Notes under the pieces: model-generated
Seen by the model: only the letters and a program-made list of their open reading frames with translations
What the model was told of the DNA's origin: nothing
Database searches by the model: none
Assembly: GCF_042666655.1 (NCBI RefSeq)
Contig: NZ_JBHTDE010000002.1
Span: forward strand, 496,001 to 560,000
DNA length: 64,000 nucleotides
Source of the DNA: Paracraurococcus sp042666655
GTDB taxonomy: Bacteria > Pseudomonadota > Alphaproteobacteria > Acetobacterales > Acetobacteraceae
Reading direction: 5' to 3'
Translations under genes and position numbers: made by a program
Shown here: one piece after another, positions 61,819 to 64,000 of the stretch
Layout: every line of letters begins with the position of its first letter
Numbering within the stretch: position 1 is the first letter of the stretch

Positions 61819-62850
61819 TTATCCCCGCCGCGGCTTGACCAGCCCCTGCTCGTGCAGCGACTCGGCGATCTGCACCGCGTTCAGCGCCGCGCCCTTGCGC
61901 AGGTTGTCGGCGACGCACCAGAAGGCCAGGCCATGCGGCACTGTCGGGTCGCGCCGCAGCCGGCTGACATAGACCGCGTCCTCGCCGACCGAGTCGAGCG
62001 GCGTGATGTAGCCGCCATCCTCCCGCTTATCGATCAGCTGGATGCCCGGCGCCTCGCGCAGCGCCTCGATCGCCTGTTCCTCGGTGATCGCGCTCTCGAA
62101 CTCCACGTGCACCGCCTCGGCATGGCCGATGAAGACCGGGACGCGGACGCAAGTGGCGACCACGGCGATGTCGGGGTCGAGGATCTTCCGCGTCTCGACC
62201 GCCATCTTCCATTCCTCCCTGGTCGCGCCGTCGTCCATGAAGGCGTCGATATGCGGGATGACGTTGAAGGCGATCGGCTTGGTGAACTGCTCCGGCACCG
62301 CGGCGTCGTTGACGAACATCGCGCGGGTCTGGTTGAACAGCTCGTCCATCGCCTCCCGCCCCGCGCCGGAGACCGACTGGTAGGTGCTGACCACCACCCG
62401 CCGGATGCGGGCGATGTCGTGCAGCGGCTTCAGCGCCACCACCATCTGGATGGTCGAGCAATTCGGGTTGGCGATGATGTTGCGCCGGGCGAAGCCCTTC
62501 AGGTGGCGGGCATTCACCTCCGGCACCACCAGCGGCACGTCGTGGTCCATGCGGAACTGGCTGGTATTGTCGATGACCACGCAGCCGGCCGCGGCTGCGC
62601 GCGGCGCATGGATGGCGGATACCGCGGCGCCGGGGGAGAAGAAGGCGAGCTCGGTATCCTTGAAGTCGTAGCGTTCCAGCGCCTGCACCTTGAGGACGGA
62701 TTTCTCGCCGAAGGAGACCTGCTGGCCGACCGAGCGGCCGGAGGCGAGGGCGACGACCTCGCGGATGGGGAAGTCCCGCTCGGCGAGGGTCTTCAGCATC
62801 TCCCGCCCCACCGCGCCGGTGGCGCCGACGACCGCGACCCGGTAGCCCAT
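61819..62850 (-). CDS. asd: Aspartate-semialdehyde dehydrogenase
   Basis: A 343-residue NADP enzyme of the lysine/threonine/methionine and DAP pathway. VAVVGATGAVGREMLKTL is the NADP loop, IIANPNCSTIQMV holds the catalytic Cys near residue 132, and VPVFIGHAEAVHVEFE the substrate His. ATG at 62850 has AAGGAG upstream and gives the standard N-terminus. It is divergent from pqqA; the spacer carries the pqqA promoter. Confidence 0.96.
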   Translation of the reverse strand: MGYRVAVVGATGAVGREMLKTLAERDFPIREVVALASGRSVGQQVSFGEKSVLKVQALERYDFKDTELAFFSPGAAVSAIHAPRAAAAGCVVIDNTSQFRMDHDVPLVVPEVNARHLKGFARRNIIANPNCSTIQMVVALKPLHDIARIRRVVVSTYQSVSGAGREAMDELFNQTRAMFVNDAAVPEQFTKPIAFNVIPHIDAFMDDGATREEWKMAVETRKILDPDIAVVATCVRVPVFIGHAEAVHVEFESAITEEQAIEALREAPGIQLIDKREDGGYITPLDSVGEDAVYVSRLRRDPTVPHGLAFWCVADNLRKGAALNAVQIAESLHEQGLVKPRRG

Positions 62851-62960
62851 GGAATTCTCCTTCGAAACAAGGGGCCCCGCAGCCATGGGGCTGCGCCCAA
62901 CTAGGCCGGGGGGCGGCGGGGTTCAACCCGGGCGGCGGCGGCCGCGGGCGAACCATTCGC

Positions 62961-62989
62961 TTGATTGACCCTGGCTCCGCCCCCAATAT
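62961..62989 (+). promoter_or_regulatory. pqqA promoter
   Basis: TTGATT at 62961–62966, a 17-base spacer, and CAATAT at 62984–62989. It lies about 35 bases before the pqqA start and is the best-looking promoter in the window. Confidence 0.65.
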
Positions 62990-63024
62990 CCGCATGGGCG
63001 ATCGACGCCACAACGGAGGAAATC

Positions 63025-63105
63025 ATGGCCTGGACCAAGCCGCGCGTGACCGAAGTTTCGCTCGCTCTCGAGATCAACAGCTACGCCTGCGCCGATATCG
63101 GCTGA
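63025..63105 (+). CDS. pqqA: PQQ precursor peptide PqqA
   Basis: A 26-residue peptide (MAWTKPRVTEVSLALE...). Glu16 and Tyr20 are spaced Glu-x3-Tyr as required; PqqE and PqqD link them and later steps turn them into pyrroloquinoline quinone. GGAGGA is 4–9 bases upstream. It is too short for most ORF searches. A hairpin follows it, and pqqB lies 530 bases further. PQQ serves periplasmic dehydrogenases for alcohols and sugars. Confidence 0.96.
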   Translation: MAWTKPRVTEVSLALEINSYACADIG

Positions 63106-63114
63106 GTCCGGCGG

Positions 63115-63136
63115 CCCGCCCGGAGTCCCGGGCGGG
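63115..63136 (+). terminator. Hairpin after pqqA
   Basis: A 9-base-pair perfect stem CCCGCCCGG/CCGGGCGGG with a 4-base loop, 10 bases after the pqqA stop. No T run follows. Such structures after pqqA can cause partial termination so that the peptide is made in excess over the enzymes. Confidence 0.7.
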
Positions 63137-63144
63137 TCCTGACG

Positions 63145-63499
63145 TTGCCTGATCGCGTGCCTTGGCCCCGCGGCCGGATCATCCCGGCCGCGGGGCTTTT
63201 GCTGTGCGGCGCGCTGCTGGCGGGGCCGGCGGTGGCGCAGCAAGGCGCCGGCGATGCGCGGCCGGGGTGGCGGCTGGCCGCGGCCCGCTGCGCGGCCTGC
63301 CTTGGCGCCGCCGGCAGGGCGAGCCCATCCGACACGCCGGACCTGGCCTATCTGGAGATCCAGCTGCGGGCCTTCCGCCGCGGGGAGCGGCCGCATGCGC
63401 CGATGTACGCGGTGGCGCGAACTGACGGACGCGCAGATCGCCAGCCTGGCGGCCTGGTTCACCGCGATCCAGGTCCAGGTCACGCTGCCGGGACGGTAG
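63145..63499 (+). pseudogene. Decayed cytochrome c553-like gene between pqqA and pqqB
   Basis: The upstream half encodes a signal peptide (GRIIPAAGLLLCGALLAGPA) and then RCAACLGAAGRASPSDTPDL, where a c553-type cytochrome would read CAACHG. The heme-ligand His is Leu here. It continues YLEIQLRAFRRGERPHAP, and at about 63419 the frame shifts: ELTDAQIASLAAWFTAIQVQ follows in another frame, as expected for the cytochrome C-terminus. A loss of two bases from a CGCGCG run would explain the shift. Two independent lesions indicate a pseudogene. An intact TTG start is seen at 63145 but no clear ribosome site. Confidence 0.78.
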
Positions 63500-63635
63500 G
63501 CACGGCCACCTTCGGCGGGGTTGGCCACCCCTTGGGCCGGCCCTACATTTCCACCCGACGCGGCCCGCAGTGGCTGCCGGAGGAGACCGCCATGGCCCAT
63601 CCCGCCGCCACCCGCGCCCACTGAGCGCCTTGGCG

Positions 63636-64000
63636 ATGCTGCATGCCATCGTCCTGGGGGCCGCTGCCGGCGGTGGCTTCCCGCAATGGAATTCCGCCGG
63701 GCCCGGCTGCCGCCGGGCGCTGGGCGGCGACCCGGCGGCGCCCGCCCGCAGCCAGGCCTCGCTCGCCGTCTCGGCGGATGGCGCGCGCTGGGTGCTGCTG
63801 AACGCCTCGCCCGACCTGCGGCAGCAGATCATCGCCACGCCGGCATTGCACCCGCGCCCGGCCCCGGGCGAGATCCGCCACTCCCCGATCGCCGCCGTGG
63901 TGCTGACCGGGGCCGAGGTCGACACCATCGCCGGCCTGCTGACGCTGCGCGAACGCCATGCCTTCGCGTTGTATGGCGCCGACCGGGCGCTGGCGGTGCT
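63636..64000 (+). CDS. pqqB: PQQ biosynthesis protein PqqB, N-terminal part
   Basis: The first 121 codons are in the window. The family start MLHAIVLGAAAGGGFPQWN is followed by SLAVSADGARWVLLNASPDL and RQQIIATPALHPR, then HSPIAAVVLTGAEVDTIAGL. It belongs to the metallo-beta-lactamase fold and takes part in PQQ formation. The CxCxxC motif after QWN in most PqqB is reduced to a single Cys (NSAGPGC), and the His expected in 'DVDH' is Thr (EVDT), which fits the acetic-acid-bacterial type as I recall it. The gene runs off the right edge. Confidence 0.92.
   Translation, partial: MLHAIVLGAAAGGGFPQWNSAGPGCRRALGGDPAAPARSQASLAVSADGARWVLLNASPDLRQQIIATPALHPRPAPGEIRHSPIAAVVLTGAEVDTIAGLLTLRERHAFALYGADRALAV

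Overview
The window is high-GC bacterial chromosome (about 70% G+C by eye) with dense, short-spaced genes. The gene families point to an alphaproteobacterium, most likely an Acetobacteraceae of the Roseomonas type. The evidence is a PQQ operon with a PqqB of the acetic-acid-bacterial kind, an acpXL/lpxXL-type lipid A cluster, a Bug/TctC binding protein, proteobacterial KaiC, Coq7, and a moaB–slt–udg–ETF-QO block. The family-level placement is inference. No insertion sequence, prophage, CRISPR array or rRNA was seen. There are two tRNA genes, Leu-CAA and Gln-UUG.

Layout. 1–4.6 kb: a minus-strand operon for very-long-chain acyl lipid A (acpXL, fabZXL, fabF2XL, fabF1XL, adh2XL, lpxXL running off the edge). 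4.7–7.8 kb: tRNA-Leu, a cupin, a small membrane protein and trehalose synthesis (otsB-otsA). 7.8–11.1 kb: a KaiC-family ATPase and hybrid histidine kinase operon, with the kaiC start cut off by a 10-base homopolymer. 11.1–12.2 kb: a gene-poor stretch with promoter signals. 12.2–31.6 kb: mostly housekeeping and metabolic genes (two GSTs, dsbB, coq7, esterases, HNH nuclease, gluQ, panC, an RlmI-like methyltransferase, an enolase-superfamily enzyme, amidase, moaB, lytic transglycosylase, a cysteine-free family-4 UDG, ETF-QO). 31.8–37.1 kb: an accessory stretch with a secreted SGNH-hydrolase/RTX protein, a TctC receptor, and a cupin plus class II aldolase pair. 37.4–40.0 kb: TPR lipoprotein, ispE and tRNA-Gln. 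40.7–42.3 kb: a P-loop/deoxycytidylate deaminase fusion resembling anti-phage dCTP deaminases. 42.4–50.8 kb: monooxygenase, esterase, GMC oxidoreductase, GH15, glucose-dehydrogenase-like, M15-like, AI-2E transporter and HU genes. 51.6–55.7 kb: glpR-glpD-glpK. 55.8–61.7 kb: icd, an orphan PAS–Hpt protein, and a divergent binding protein/hybrid kinase pair. 61.8–64 kb: asd, pqqA, a dead cytochrome c gene, and pqqB running off the edge.

The most striking non-coding feature is a dispersed family of about 135–155 bp elements, eight copies in this window. They have near-palindromic halves, terminal inverted arms and a central perfect palindrome, and can fold into three hairpins or one long rod. Six of the eight lie between convergent genes; none lies between divergent genes. 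The arms of the central palindrome co-vary between copies.

Functional links: the lipid A operon supplies a 27-hydroxy-C28-type acyl chain. glpR/D/K handle glycerol and pqq serves periplasmic quinoprotein dehydrogenases. ETF-QO and coq7 feed the ubiquinone pool. otsBA makes trehalose. Positions and motifs were read by eye; no searches were run.
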